Both the position numbers and the translations under genes were made by a program. The notes under the pieces are model-generated. The model worked only from the letters and a program-made list of their open reading frames with translations. It was not told where the DNA came from and made no database searches. Of a stretch of 64,000 bases of DNA, positions 45,251 through 54,846 are shown piece by piece; the stretch's first letter is position 1; each line of letters starts with the position of its first letter. The DNA is from Bradyrhizobium sp. 200 (GTDB lineage Bacteria; Pseudomonadota; Alphaproteobacteria; Rhizobiales; Xanthobacteraceae): positions 1,718,001 through 1,782,000 of the forward strand of contig NZ_CP064689.1 in the NCBI RefSeq assembly GCF_023100945.1, in the 5' to 3' direction.

Positions 45251-45516
45251 GCGCAGTCGCGGGCGGCGCCGCCGCTTCCGACACGCCACTGCGTGCGGTT
45301 TTCAAGATCAGCCTGAACGGCCAGACGGTGTCGATCGGAACGGTCGGCCAGGCCTATCGCTTCATCACCAATCTCAGCTCGATCGAGTGGATCGAATTCC
45401 GCGCGCTGCACGCCGATGCCGTGCGCGCGCTTCAGGGCGCCGCCGATAACGCGATGCTGACCGTGCAGGCGACCGACGCCCTGCGGGCGCTGTTCGTCCG
45501 CGCGAAGCTGCTATGA
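45247..45516 (+). CDS. Small conserved-type hypothetical protein coupled to the Tlde1-like gene
   Basis: 89 residues, no signal or membrane helix, probably alpha/beta (FKISLNGQTVSIGTVGQAYR, WIEFRALHADAVRALQGAA). Its ATG overlaps the upstream stop as ATGA, so its translation depends on the Tlde1-like gene. Family not recognised. A partner or immunity role is thinkable because of the coupling, but it lacks the export signal expected of a periplasmic immunity protein. Confidence 0.6.
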   Translation: MSAVAGGAAASDTPLRAVFKISLNGQTVSIGTVGQAYRFITNLSSIEWIEFRALHADAVRALQGAADNAMLTVQATDALRALFVRAKLL

Positions 45517-45627
45517 AAGCGCCGGGGCGGTCGGCCAACTCCTTGGTCCACCCGACTTGTCGGCGGCCGCCCGCCGCGGCTATGTCTCATGGACGCTTGA
45601 GAGATACGTCCAAAGGGAAACGTCCGC

Positions 45628-46239
45628 ATGGCCGGAAGTCACGCCGAGATTGAAGACGACCGTCTGATCCGCGAATTGCTGCAGAACTGGGCGATCTGGC
45701 GCGATGCCGGCGACTGGGAGCGCTTCCGCACCGTCTGGCATCCGGACGGCCGCATGATGGCGACCTGGACGCAGGGCACCGGCGACGAGTTCATCGAAAT
45801 CAGCAAGCAGGCCTGGGCCAAGGGCGTCAGCATCCTGCATTTCCTCGGCGGTATTTCGGTCGACCTCGCCGGACACCGCGCCATCTCGCAGACCAAGATG
45901 ACGATCTCGCAGCGCGCCGAAGTCGAGGGCGTGCTGTGCGACGTGCTCTGCACCGGGAGGTTCTACGATTTCCTCGAAAAGCGCGAGGGGCGCTGGGGCA
46001 TCGTGCTGCGCCAGCCGATCTATGAGAAGGACCGCATGGATCCCGTCACGCCCGGCGCCGTGCCCGCTATCGAGAGGGCGCTGCTCGAGCAGTTTCCGCC
46101 GGGCTACCGGCACCTCGCTTATTTGCAGACCCGCATCGGCTACACGGTGAAGCGCGACATGCCCGGCCTGAAGGGGCCCGAAGTCGAGGCGTTGTACGCG
46201 CGGGGGGCGGCATGGCTGCAGGGCAAGCCGCTTAGCTGA
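45628..46239 (+). CDS. SnoaL/NTF2-like family protein
   Basis: A 203-residue protein with an NTF2-type cone fold in its first 140 residues (LLQNWAIWRDAGDWERFRTV, WHPDGRMMATW, DVLCTGRFYDFLEKREGRW). Such proteins act as small-molecule isomerases, dehydratases or ring-hydroxylating-enzyme partners; function here is unknown. An AAAGGGAA site precedes the ATG. It is convergent with the methyltransferase gene, seven bases away. Confidence 0.75.
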   Translation: MAGSHAEIEDDRLIRELLQNWAIWRDAGDWERFRTVWHPDGRMMATWTQGTGDEFIEISKQAWAKGVSILHFLGGISVDLAGHRAISQTKMTISQRAEVEGVLCDVLCTGRFYDFLEKREGRWGIVLRQPIYEKDRMDPVTPGAVPAIERALLEQFPPGYRHLAYLQTRIGYTVKRDMPGLKGPEVEALYARGAAWLQGKPLS

Positions 46240-46246
46240 TCTCGCT

Positions 46247-47287
46247 TTAGCTGATCTCCCTGCGCACGGCGGCGGCCGCGTCGCACATCGCCTTCAGCTT
46301 TCCGAACGCGATGTGGCGCGGCATGTATTTCATGCCGCAGTCGGGCGCGACGACAAGGCGATCGGCGGCGACGTGCTTCAGGCCGCTGCGGATTCGATCC
46401 GCGACGATTTCCGCCGGCTCGATCTCGGGATTGCCGAGGTCGAGCACGCCGAGCATGATCTTCTTGGACGACAGATCCTTGAGCACGCCGAGGTCGAGCT
46501 TAGGTTGCGCCGCCTCGATCGATATCTGCTCGGCCTTCGTGTCGGCGAGTTCGGCGAGAAAGGAATAACCGGCCGGCTTGGTCGAGCCGGGCACGACGGC
46601 GGCATAGCCGAAGCACAGATGCACCACCGTCGGCACGGTGATGCCTTCGAGCGCACGGTTGATCGCCTTCACCGCATAGCGCCGGGCCAAATCCGGATTG
46701 TTGCGCACCCAGGGCTCGTCGAGCTGGATCACATCGGCGCCGGCCTTTTGCAGGTCGAGCGCTTCGGCGTTGACGGCGGCGGCGAACGCCATCGCCAATT
46801 CCTCGTCGTCTTTATAGAATTCGTTCTTGGCCTGCTGGCTCATCGTGAACGGGCCGGGCAGGGTGATTTTTGCTGCGCGATCAGTGTTTTGGCGCAGGAA
46901 TTTCATGTCGTGCAGTTCGACCGGGCCGTGGCGTTTCACCGGGCCTGTGACGCGCGGCACCGGCGTCTGCTGTCCGCTTTTAGAGGTGATCATCGCCGGA
47001 TTTTCGTCGTCGATGCCTTCGAGCGCCGTCGCAAAGCGGTTGGAGTAGCTCTCGCGGCGGATTTCGCCGTCGGTCACGATGTCGATGCCGGCGCGCTCCA
47101 TGTCCCTGATCGCGACAATCGTGGCATCGTCCTGCGCCTCCTCCAGATGCTCCGCCGGCAGCCGCCACATCGCATGCATGCGCGTGCGCGGCACCACTTT
47201 TGACAGCATCGCGCGGTCGACCAGCCATTCCGGCTGCGGGTAGCTGCCGACAACGGTGGTCGGCAGCAGGTGCTTTGGCAGGTTCAT
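46247..47287 (-). CDS. MetE C-terminal-domain-like methyltransferase
   Basis: A 346-residue zinc enzyme of the cobalamin-independent methionine synthase C-terminal fold. N-terminal TTVVGSYPQPEWL, zinc ligands in VHLCFGYA and VAPDCGMKYMP, and ITLPGPFTMSQQ match stand-alone MetE-C proteins. These transfer methyl or alkyl groups to thiols; the methyl donor may not be folate because the N-terminal MetE half is absent. It is divergent from the MarR gene with a shared 150-base control region. Confidence 0.8.
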   Translation of the reverse strand: MNLPKHLLPTTVVGSYPQPEWLVDRAMLSKVVPRTRMHAMWRLPAEHLEEAQDDATIVAIRDMERAGIDIVTDGEIRRESYSNRFATALEGIDDENPAMITSKSGQQTPVPRVTGPVKRHGPVELHDMKFLRQNTDRAAKITLPGPFTMSQQAKNEFYKDDEELAMAFAAAVNAEALDLQKAGADVIQLDEPWVRNNPDLARRYAVKAINRALEGITVPTVVHLCFGYAAVVPGSTKPAGYSFLAELADTKAEQISIEAAQPKLDLGVLKDLSSKKIMLGVLDLGNPEIEPAEIVADRIRSGLKHVAADRLVVAPDCGMKYMPRHIAFGKLKAMCDAAAAVRREIS

Positions 47288-47370
47288 GATTTTCCGCTCC
47301 CTTCTTGCCGCCCGCGTTGACGTCTGACTATAGCCGATAGGCCCTGAGCCCGGCTCGAGAATTATTTATA

Positions 47371-47412
47371 GTGACAACATCCCGGCATTCATCTATATAG
47401 TTCGCATGCGAA
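47371..47412. promoter_or_regulatory. Promoter and palindromic operator of the MarR-hydratase unit
   Basis: GTGACA (47371-47376), 17 bases, TATATA (47394-47399) make a likely promoter for the rightward MarR gene. The perfect 12-bp palindrome TTCGCATGCGAA (47401-47412) covers the expected transcript start, a placement suited to a repressor; MarR proteins bind such short palindromes. Confidence 0.6.
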
Positions 47413-47437
47413 GTAAATTTATGAAGCAGCTTGTCCT

Positions 47438-47878
47438 TTGAGCCTCCGTCGCGAGCACCGGCTGGTTTTCCTGCTCAGCGTCGCGCAGCGCCGGCTGCAG
47501 CGCTGGATCGCCGCGCAAACCCAGCAAAGCGGGGTCACGGCCGCGCAGTCCGGATTGCTGTTCGTGCTGGGCCAGCGCGACGGCGTGCTGATGGGCGAAG
47601 CGGGTGCGGCGCTCGATCTCGGGCCGCCCGGCATCAGCGGGCTGGTGGACCGGATGACGGCGGCGAACCTGATCAGGCGGCGCGCCGATCCGGACGACGG
47701 CCGGGCGTGGCGGCTCTGGCTGACGCCGGCTGGCCGCACCGCGCTGGCGCAGTCGAAGGCGGGCCTTGCCGAGATCAATGCGCGCCTCACGGACGGATTC
47801 AGCGAAGCCGAAATCGATGTTGTCGCGCGCTGGCTCACGGGCCTGCAGAGCAAATTTCCCAGAGGAGAAGACGAATGA
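47438..47878 (+). CDS. MarR-family transcriptional regulator
   Basis: A 146-residue winged-helix regulator: recognition region LDLGPPGISGLVDRMTAANL, wing RRRADPDDGRAWRLWLT. A TTG at 47438 is the only reasonable start in this frame after the promoter, which is unusual. Its stop overlaps the enoyl-CoA hydratase start (ATGA). It probably senses an aromatic acid or CoA thioester related to the hydratase and controls both divergent units through the palindrome at 47401-47412. Confidence 0.82.
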   Translation: MSLRREHRLVFLLSVAQRRLQRWIAAQTQQSGVTAAQSGLLFVLGQRDGVLMGEAGAALDLGPPGISGLVDRMTAANLIRRRADPDDGRAWRLWLTPAGRTALAQSKAGLAEINARLTDGFSEAEIDVVARWLTGLQSKFPRGEDE

Positions 47879-48651
47879 CCGAGCATATCAGGATCGAGAA
47901 AAGCGACGGGATTTTGAGCCTGACCATGGCGCGGCCCGACAAGAAGAACGCACTGACGAATGCAATGTACGCCGCGCTGGCCGATACGATGGAGGCGGCC
48001 GAGACCGATCCTTCCGTTCGTGTCCTGTTGATCCGGGGCGAAGGCGACATGTTCACCGCCGGCAACGACGTCGGCGAATTCGCGGCGATGGCGACAGGCG
48101 CTTTTCAGGGCGAGCGGCATGTCAGCCGTTTCGTGCAGGCGCTCGCAAAATGCAGCCGACCATTGGTCGCCGCCGTTCAGGGGCGCGCCGTCGGCATCGG
48201 CACCACGATGCTGCTGCACTGCGATCTGGTCGTGCTGGCCGAGAACGCGCTGCTGTCGACGCCGTTCGTCAATCTCGCATTGGTGCCGGAAGCGTCTTCC
48301 AGCATGCTGATGCCGCTCCGCATCGGTTATGCGCGCGCCTACGAGATGTTCGCGCTCGGCGAAGCCGTCGATGCCAAATCCGCGTTCGCCTGGGGCCTCG
48401 CCAACCGGGTCGTTCCGCTCGACAAGCTCGATGCGGAAGCGAAGGCGCTTGCATCCCGGCTGGCGAAACAGCCGGCGGGAGCCGTCAGCGCGACGAAGCG
48501 GCTGATGCGCAATCCGGAACTTCTCCTCGCGCAGATCAAGGCGGAAAGCGACGAGTTCGCGGCACGGCTGAAGACCGTGGAGGCGCGCGAAGCTTTCATG
48601 GCTTTCGCCGAACGCCGGCCGCCGGACTTCTTGAAACTCGCCGCAAGCTGA
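47875..48651 (+). CDS. Enoyl-CoA hydratase/isomerase family protein
   Basis: 258 residues, crotonase fold. The oxyanion-hole region GRAVGIGTTMLLHCD and the acidic residue in LALVPEASSSML are present; the N-terminal ILSLTMARPDKKNALT block is typical. It acts on CoA thioesters, as hydratase or isomerase in fatty-acid or aromatic breakdown. AGAGGAGAAG precedes the ATG, which overlaps the MarR stop. Confidence 0.88.
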   Translation: MTEHIRIEKSDGILSLTMARPDKKNALTNAMYAALADTMEAAETDPSVRVLLIRGEGDMFTAGNDVGEFAAMATGAFQGERHVSRFVQALAKCSRPLVAAVQGRAVGIGTTMLLHCDLVVLAENALLSTPFVNLALVPEASSSMLMPLRIGYARAYEMFALGEAVDAKSAFAWGLANRVVPLDKLDAEAKALASRLAKQPAGAVSATKRLMRNPELLLAQIKAESDEFAARLKTVEAREAFMAFAERRPPDFLKLAAS

Positions 48652-48860
48652 CCGGAGGGAATTTCTGCAGTCGGCCGCGGTTCGAAAACGTGCTTCGAAA
48701 TGACGGTGCGAAGGCGCCGTCATTCCGGGATGCGGCAGATTGCCCGGAGAATTTAGAATCATCGCAATTGAAAGTCGTTTTTCCCGTAGCTGCGACCGGG
48801 AGGCAATTGACCACCTCGGGCGGTCCCGCTACCTCTTTGGGCCGCCTGCGGGGGAAACAA

Positions 48861-50474
48861 ATGAACAAGAACAATGAAGCTTCCGAATTCGACTACGTTA
48901 TCGTCGGTGCCGGCTCTGCCGGATGTGTGCTCGCCAATCGCCTGAGCGCCGACGGCAAACATTCCGTGTTGCTGCTGGAGGCCGGTCCGAAGGATACCAA
49001 TCTCTGGATCCACGTGCCGCTCGGCTACGGAAAACTGTTCAAGGAAAAATCCGTCAACTGGATGTACCAGACCGAGCCGGAACCGGGCTTGAATGGCAGG
49101 CAGGTATTCCAGCCGCGCGGAAAGGTGCTTGGCGGCTCCAGTTCGATCAACGGCCTCTTATACGTGCGCGGTCAGCACGAGGATTACGATCGCTGGCGTC
49201 AGCGCGGCAATGCCGGCTGGGGCTATGACGACGTGCTGCCCTATTTCAGGAAGGCGGAGAACCAGCAGCGCGGCTCCGACAAATATCATGGCAGCGGCGG
49301 CCCGCTGCCGGTGTCGGACTGGCGTCACCACGATCCCCTGTCGGAGGCCTTCGTCGTCGCCGCCGCCGAGACCGGTATTCCGACCAACCCCGATTTCAAC
49401 GGCGCGACCCAGGAAGGCGCCGGATTCTTCCAGACCACGACGAGGCGCGGTCGTCGCGCCAGCACGGCGTTCTCCTATCTGCGTCCGGCGAAGAGCCGCG
49501 GCAATCTGCGCGTCGAGACTTCGGCGCTGGCACAGCGCATCCTGTTCGAAGGCCGCCGCGCCAAGGCGGTCGAATACAAGCAGGAAGGTCGCGTACGCAC
49601 AGCACGGGCGCGCAAGGAAATCCTCGTTTCGAGCGGCGCATACAACTCGCCGCAATTGCTGCAGCTCTCGGGCGTGGGACCGGCCGACCTGTTGAAGCAG
49701 CACGGCATCGAGATCGTGCTCGACGCGCCTGGCGTCGGCAACGATCTGCAGGACCACCTGCAGGTCCGGCTGGTCACGCGCTGCGCGCAAAAGGTCACGC
49801 TTAATGACGTCGTCAATCATCCGATCCGCAAAATGATGGCGGGCCTTCAGTACGCCGCCTTGCGCAAGGGACCGCTGACGATCGCTGCCGGTACCTCAGG
49901 CGCGTTCTTCAAGACCAGTCCGCGGCTAGCCTCGCCCGATATCCAGATTCACTTCCTGCCGTTCTCGACGGACAAAATGGGCGAGAAGCTTCACGCGCTT
50001 TCCGGCTTTACCGCGTCGGTCTGCCAGTTGCGTCCCGAGAGCCGCGGCTCGCTGCGCATCAGGAGCGCGGATCCTTCCGTGCCGCCGGAAATCCGCATCA
50101 ACTATCTCGCGACCGAAACCGATCGCCGCGCCTTCATCGACGGCATCCGCATTCTGCGCAAAATTCTCGCTGCCCCCGCACTGAAGGCCTACGCGGTCGC
50201 AGAGGTCGATCCGGGTCCGAAAGTGCAGAGCGACGATGAGTTGCTCGATTTCTGCCGACGCACCGGCAGCACGGTCTATCACCCGACCTCGACCTGCCGC
50301 ATGGGCAGCGATGCGCTCGCCGTCGTCGACCAGCGCTTGCGCGTGCGCGGCATCGAAGGCCTGCGCGTAGTCGATGCGTCGATCATGCCCGACCTGATGT
50401 CGGGCAATACCAACGCGCCGACCATCATGATCGCGGAAAAGGCGTCCGATATGATTCTGGAAGACGCAAGGTAG
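48861..50474 (+). CDS. GMC-family FAD-dependent oxidoreductase (choline/alcohol dehydrogenase type)
   Basis: 537 residues, the usual GMC length. FAD-binding YVIVGAGSAGCVLANRLS near the N-terminus, GMC signature PRGKVLGGSSSINGLLYVRG, second signature SSGAYNSPQLLQLSGVG, and the catalytic His/Asn pair in VYHPTSTCRMG and NTNAPTIMIAE. It oxidises an alcohol to aldehyde; choline is only one candidate, and no bet genes are nearby. A GGGGGAAAC site precedes the ATG at 48861. Its 209-base separation from the hydratase leaves co-transcription open. Confidence 0.9.
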   Translation: MNKNNEASEFDYVIVGAGSAGCVLANRLSADGKHSVLLLEAGPKDTNLWIHVPLGYGKLFKEKSVNWMYQTEPEPGLNGRQVFQPRGKVLGGSSSINGLLYVRGQHEDYDRWRQRGNAGWGYDDVLPYFRKAENQQRGSDKYHGSGGPLPVSDWRHHDPLSEAFVVAAAETGIPTNPDFNGATQEGAGFFQTTTRRGRRASTAFSYLRPAKSRGNLRVETSALAQRILFEGRRAKAVEYKQEGRVRTARARKEILVSSGAYNSPQLLQLSGVGPADLLKQHGIEIVLDAPGVGNDLQDHLQVRLVTRCAQKVTLNDVVNHPIRKMMAGLQYAALRKGPLTIAAGTSGAFFKTSPRLASPDIQIHFLPFSTDKMGEKLHALSGFTASVCQLRPESRGSLRIRSADPSVPPEIRINYLATETDRRAFIDGIRILRKILAAPALKAYAVAEVDPGPKVQSDDELLDFCRRTGSTVYHPTSTCRMGSDALAVVDQRLRVRGIEGLRVVDASIMPDLMSGNTNAPTIMIAEKASDMILEDAR

Positions 50475-50484
50475 CGAGTGATCG

Positions 50485-50571
50485 TAGCCCGGATGGAGCG
50501 TAGCGTAATCCGGGGCCGCTCCCGCGCCGCACGGTCGTTCCCGGATTGCGCTGCGCTCCATCCGGGCTACG
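50485..50571. repeat. Long hairpin repeat between convergent genes
   Basis: Two 31-base arms (50485-50515 and 50541-50571) pair with only two mismatches, both of which become G-U pairs in RNA. The arms begin GTAGCCCGGATGGAGCG. This looks like the dispersed GTAGCCCGGATGG element I remember from Bradyrhizobium. It lies between the GMC gene and hemE and probably terminates both. Confidence 0.75.
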
Positions 50572-50574
50572 AAG

Positions 50575-51621
50575 CTAGCCCTTATACGCCCGCACCCGCT
50601 TCAGCATCTGCTCGACATGGGCGATCGGGGTTTCCGGCTGGATGCCGTGGCCGAGGTTGAAGATCAGCCGCCCTTGCGCGTAGTTCGTCAGCACGTCGTC
50701 GACGGCGCGGTCCAGCGCCGCGCCGCCCGCGATCAACGCCAGCGGATCGAGATTGCCCTGCACCGCGACACGGTTCTGCACGCGCTCGCGGATCAATGAC
50801 GGCTCCGCCGCCCAGTCGATGCTGACGGCATTGACGCCGGTCGCTTCCACATAGGCCGGCAGCAGCGCGCCGGCGCCGCGCGGAAAGCCGATGATCTTCG
50901 CGTCAGGTGCTTGCGCGCGCACGCCAGCGACGATGCGTTTCGCCGGCTCGATCGACCAGCGCTCGAATTCGCGCGGCGGCAGCACGCCGGCCCAGGTATC
51001 GAAGATCTGCAACGCGTCCGCGCCGGCCTTGAGCTGGCCGAGCAGATACTGGATCGAGTTCTCGACCAGCACGTCGACGATTTCGGCGAACGCCTCGGGA
51101 TGGCGATAGGCCATCATCCGCGCCGGCGCCTGGTCGGGCGTGCCTTGTCCCGCGACCATGTAGGTCGCGACCGTCCACGGCGCGCCGCAGAAGCCGATCA
51201 GCGCGATCTCGGGAGCGAGCTCGCCGCGCACACGCCGCAGCGCCTCATAGACCGGCTCGAGCTTGGAGAAATCGGCCGCAGGCGCGAGCTTCGAGGCTTG
51301 CTCCGGTGTATCCAGCGGATCGAGCCGCGGGCCTTCGCCGGCCTCGAAGCGTACGGAACGACCGAGCGCATAGGGGATCACGAGAATGTCGGAGAAGATG
51401 ATCGCGGCGTCGAAGTTGAAACGGCGGATCGGCTGCAACGTCACCTCGGCTGCATATTCCGGCGTGAAGCAGAGGTCGAGGAAGCTTCCGGCCTTGGCGC
51501 GCAACTCGCGATACTCAGGCAAATAGCGACCGGCTTGGCGCATCATCCACACCGGCGGCACCATCTGCCGGCGCCCGGACAGCACTTCGAGAAAAGGTTT
51601 TGTGACGGATTTCTGAGACAA
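50575..51621 (-). CDS. hemE: Uroporphyrinogen decarboxylase
   Basis: 348 residues. Converts uroporphyrinogen III to coproporphyrinogen III in heme synthesis, and so serves the siroheme/heme proteins in general. The invariant N-terminal [17 protein letters not shown], the [12 protein letters not shown]sp and [13 protein letters not shown] blocks are present. The family start lies just before [13 protein letters not shown]; here the best fit is TTG at 51621, with GCAGGAA nine bases upstream. An ATG at 51687 would add 22 residues without family match. Confidence 0.93.
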   Translation of the reverse strand: MSQKSVTKPFLEVLSGRRQMVPPVWMMRQAGRYLPEYRELRAKAGSFLDLCFTPEYAAEVTLQPIRRFNFDAAIIFSDILVIPYALGRSVRFEAGEGPRLDPLDTPEQASKLAPAADFSKLEPVYEALRRVRGELAPEIALIGFCGAPWTVATYMVAGQGTPDQAPARMMAYRHPEAFAEIVDVLVENSIQYLLGQLKAGADALQIFDTWAGVLPPREFERWSIEPAKRIVAGVRAQAPDAKIIGFPRGAGALLPAYVEATGVNAVSIDWAAEPSLIRERVQNRVAVQGNLDPLALIAGGAALDRAVDDVLTNYAQGRLIFNLGHGIQPETPIAHVEQMLKRVRAYKG

Positions 51622-51710
51622 TCGGACAATTCCTGCAGCGCTGCTGATATTTGCGCCTCTGATACACGCAGGTTCCCTCCGGGCCAAGGACGGATAACGG
51701 GGGCTAATGT

Positions 51711-51978
<268 letters not shown>

Positions 51979-52010
51979 CGCAAACGGGCAACGCGAACTC
52001 GATCGGCGAT

Positions 52011-52040
52011 TCAAAAGCGGCCTCCATCGAGGAGGCCGTT
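52011..52040. terminator. Bidirectional terminator
   Basis: CGGCCTCC / GGAGGCCG stem with loop ATCGA, flanked by AAAA on the left and TTTT on the right, between the convergent small-protein and slyX genes. Confidence 0.85.
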
Positions 52041-52054
52041 TTCTGTTTGGCCTG

Positions 52055-52279
52055 TCAATAGTGCGGTGGTGGTTCGTTGACCGGACCAGACAGGTTGCTT
52101 TCTGCTTCCCGTAGCCGCTCCTTCAGTTCGGCGACCTGACGCGTCAGCCTGTCGATCTCGGTCCATTGCGCCGTGATCGTCTGGTTCAGCGTCTCAATGG
52201 TCACGTCCTGATAGGCCAGCCGCATTTCCAGCGCGTCGATGCGTTCGCTCAGCGCATTGACATCACTCATGCGAGCCAT
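52055..52279 (-). CDS. slyX: SlyX-family protein
   Basis: 74 residues, almost entirely coiled coil ([37 protein letters not shown]) with the family's C-terminal PPPHY. Function of SlyX is unknown. It overlaps the end of trhO; the start is ATG 52279 or 52270. Confidence 0.88.
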   Translation of the reverse strand: MARMSDVNALSERIDALEMRLAYQDVTIETLNQTITAQWTEIDRLTRQVAELKERLREAESNLSGPVNEPPPHY

Positions 52280-53015
52280 CGTTTATCTTGTGCTCCCGCA
52301 GGCCGTGGCTCAGCGCCACGCGTTCGTCGAACACGAAACATTCGCCGCGCCAGCGGCTCTCTTCTTCCGGCACGCCTTCCAGATACCGCAGGATACCGCC
52401 CTTGAGGTGATAGACTTCATCAAATCCGCGGGCCAACAAATAGGCGCTGGCCTTCTCGCACCGGATGCCGCCGGTGCAGAACATCGCGATCCGCTTGTGC
52501 TTCGCCGGGTCGAGTTTCTTCGCCGCGAATTCCCTGAACTGGCCAAAGCTTTTGAGGCCGGGATCGACCGCCCCTTCGAATGTCCCCATCGCGACCTCGA
52601 AGGCGTTGCGGGTATCGATCACCAGCGTGCCGGGCGCTGATATCAGTTCGTTCCAGTCCGACGGCTCGACATAGGTGCCGACCTGCCGCGTCGGATCGGC
52701 GGCAGTATCACCGAGCGTGACGATTTCTTTCTTCAGGCGGACCTTGAGCCGCTGGAACGGCATCTCCGAAGCGCTTGAAAACTTGAGTTCGAGATTGTCG
52801 AGCCGGCCGCCGAAAAGGGCGCCGTGCTGCAACTCCCGGACGAACGCGTCGATGCCCTTGTCGCTGCCCGCAACCGTGCCGTTGATGCCCTCATGCGCCA
52901 GCAGCACGCTGCCCTTCAGCGCGAGGCCGGCCGCAAGCGCGCGCAGCGGCTCGCGCAGCTCCCGGAAGTCCGGCAGCGCGGCGAATTGGTAGAGGGCGGC
53001 GACCTTGAGCGGCAT
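52263..53015 (-). CDS. trhO: tRNA uridine hydroxylase TrhO, rhodanese-like
   Basis: 250 residues of the UPF0176/YceA family, which makes 5-hydroxyuridine at position 34 of some tRNAs using oxygen. N-terminal ferredoxin-like domain ([17 protein letters not shown]), then a rhodanese domain with the catalytic Cys in [15 protein letters not shown]. Length is somewhat short of the 300-350 of E. coli because the C-terminal zinc-rich extension is missing, common in alphaproteobacteria. Overlaps slyX by 17 bases. Confidence 0.9.
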   Translation of the reverse strand: MPLKVAALYQFAALPDFRELREPLRALAAGLALKGSVLLAHEGINGTVAGSDKGIDAFVRELQHGALFGGRLDNLELKFSSASEMPFQRLKVRLKKEIVTLGDTAADPTRQVGTYVEPSDWNELISAPGTLVIDTRNAFEVAMGTFEGAVDPGLKSFGQFREFAAKKLDPAKHKRIAMFCTGGIRCEKASAYLLARGFDEVYHLKGGILRYLEGVPEEESRWRGECFVFDERVALSHGLREHKINDGSHE

Positions 53016-53219
53016 GGCGACCGTTTATCAGGCAGGCCGGGCAGGGGAAACCCTGTAAAGCCCTGCGTATTCCGCGCATTGCCCCTGACGAGCCCTTGGC
53101 ATGCCAGCCATTGCCCTTCCGGGGAAGAATATGCCAAGAACGCTGGCCAAACCCGCCCGATGCCCTGCCTGCGGGATGCCCAGAAATATTGAAGAAACGC
53201 TGAAAAGAAAGCACTCGCG

Positions 53220-54806
53220 ATGAGGAATTTCCATTTCGCCGGCCGCTCCACGGTCCATGCCCAGAACGCGATGGTGGCAACCTCGCATCCGGAGGCCGCG
53301 TTGACCGCGATCGACGTCATGCGGGCGGGCGGCACGGCAGCCGACGCCGCCGTCGCAGCCTGCGCGCTGCTCGGGGTCATCGAGCCGCAGTCGACCGGCA
53401 TCGGCGGCGATTGCTTTGCGCTGATCCAGCCGAAGGGCGAAGGCAAGATCGTCGCTTATAACGGCTCCGGCCGTGCGCCGATGGCCGCGACGGCCGAATG
53501 GTACCTCGAGCGCAAGATCCACTCGGTGCCGCTGACTTCGGCCCATGCGGTGAGCATTCCCGGAGCGATCGATGCGTGGGACACGATCCTGCGCGACCAC
53601 GGCAAGATGGGGCTCGACACCCTGCTGCAACCCGCGATCAAGGCGGCCGAAGAAGGCTATGTGGTCGCCCCCCGCATCGCCTTCGACTGGAAGAACCAGT
53701 TCGAGAAGCTGAAGAACGGCACGAACACCGAGCGCTATCTTTTGCCGCACGGCAAGCCGGCGGTGGCCGGTGACGTGATCCATCAGCCTGAACTGGGCAA
53801 AACGCTGCGCGCGATCGCCAAGAACGGCCGCGATGCGTTCTACAGCGGCGAGATCGCGGCCGACATGGTGGAAACCCTGCGCGGCATCGGCGGCCTGCAC
53901 ACGCTGGAGGATTTCGCCGCGCATTTGACGGAGACGACGTCGCCGATCGGCACGATGTACAAGGGCCACGACGTCTGGCAGTGCCCACCGAATGGCCCGG
54001 GCATCACCATGCTTGTCATGCTGAACATCCTGTCCCGCTTCGACCTGACGAAGTTCGCGCCGCTCAGCATAGAGCGCTTCCATCTCGAAGCCGAAGCTGC
54101 GCGCATCGCCTACATGATGCGCGAGCAATATATCGGCGACCCGCAGCAGGTTCATGTCGACGTCGCGGGCATCCTCGCGAAGGAATTCGCCGAGGAGCAC
54201 ATCAGGAACATCAGGATGGACCGGCTGCTTGATCTGCCGAATGTCGCGCCGCCGATGAACCCGTCCACCGTCTACATCACCGTGGTCGACAAGGACCGCA
54301 ACGTCTGCTCGTTCATCAACTCGATCGCGCATTCCTTCGGCTCCGCGATCGTGTCCAGCAAGACCGGCATCCTCCTGCAGAACCGTGCCGGCGGCTTCCG
54401 CATTCAGCCGGGCCATCCCAACTGCATCGCGCCCGGTAAGCGGCCGCTGCACACGATCATACCGAGCCTTGCGACGAAGAGCGGCCGCGCGGTAATGCCG
54501 TTCGGCGTGATGGGCGGACAGTATCAGCCGGTGGGGCAGACCCATGTGCTGACCAACATGCTCGACTATGGCTGCGACGTGCAGGAAGCCATCGATATGC
54601 CGCGCGGCCTGCATTACGAGGGCGTCTACCAGCTCGAGGACAGCGTGCCGGCCGCCATCGTCGAGGGGCTCAAGAAGATCGGCCACAAGACCACCAGCGT
54701 CGTCGGCCCGCTCGGCGGCGGTCAGGCGATCTGGATCGACTGGGACAAGGGCACGCTGACCGGCGGCTCCGATCCCCGCAAGGACGGTTGCGCGCTGGGG
54801 TACTGA
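53220..54806 (+). CDS. ggt: Gamma-glutamyltransferase family protein (Ntn hydrolase)
   Basis: 528 residues. Cleaves gamma-glutamyl bonds (glutathione or conjugates) after self-cleavage before a catalytic Thr, here in NPSTVYITVVDKDRN. The GIGGDCFALIQ block near the N-terminus and RPLHTIIPSLATKSG near the C-terminus are typical. There is no signal peptide, unlike E. coli Ggt, so it should be cytoplasmic; related enzymes act as cephalosporin or opine-type acylases. It begins a rightward run of FKBP and hydroxyacid dehydrogenase genes. Confidence 0.88.
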   Translation: MRNFHFAGRSTVHAQNAMVATSHPEAALTAIDVMRAGGTAADAAVAACALLGVIEPQSTGIGGDCFALIQPKGEGKIVAYNGSGRAPMAATAEWYLERKIHSVPLTSAHAVSIPGAIDAWDTILRDHGKMGLDTLLQPAIKAAEEGYVVAPRIAFDWKNQFEKLKNGTNTERYLLPHGKPAVAGDVIHQPELGKTLRAIAKNGRDAFYSGEIAADMVETLRGIGGLHTLEDFAAHLTETTSPIGTMYKGHDVWQCPPNGPGITMLVMLNILSRFDLTKFAPLSIERFHLEAEAARIAYMMREQYIGDPQQVHVDVAGILAKEFAEEHIRNIRMDRLLDLPNVAPPMNPSTVYITVVDKDRNVCSFINSIAHSFGSAIVSSKTGILLQNRAGGFRIQPGHPNCIAPGKRPLHTIIPSLATKSGRAVMPFGVMGGQYQPVGQTHVLTNMLDYGCDVQEAIDMPRGLHYEGVYQLEDSVPAAIVEGLKKIGHKTTSVVGPLGGGQAIWIDWDKGTLTGGSDPRKDGCALGY

Positions 54807-54846
54807 GCGTCTAGAAGCTCCGTCTCTCCAAGAAGAGGTTCAACAG

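Noticed and set aside
47766..50474. A 902-codon open frame seeming to fuse a hydratase region to the GMC oxidoreductase
   Set aside because: The first 365 codons are the MarR and hydratase genes read in another frame; GMC homology, ribosome site and ATG all begin at 48861.
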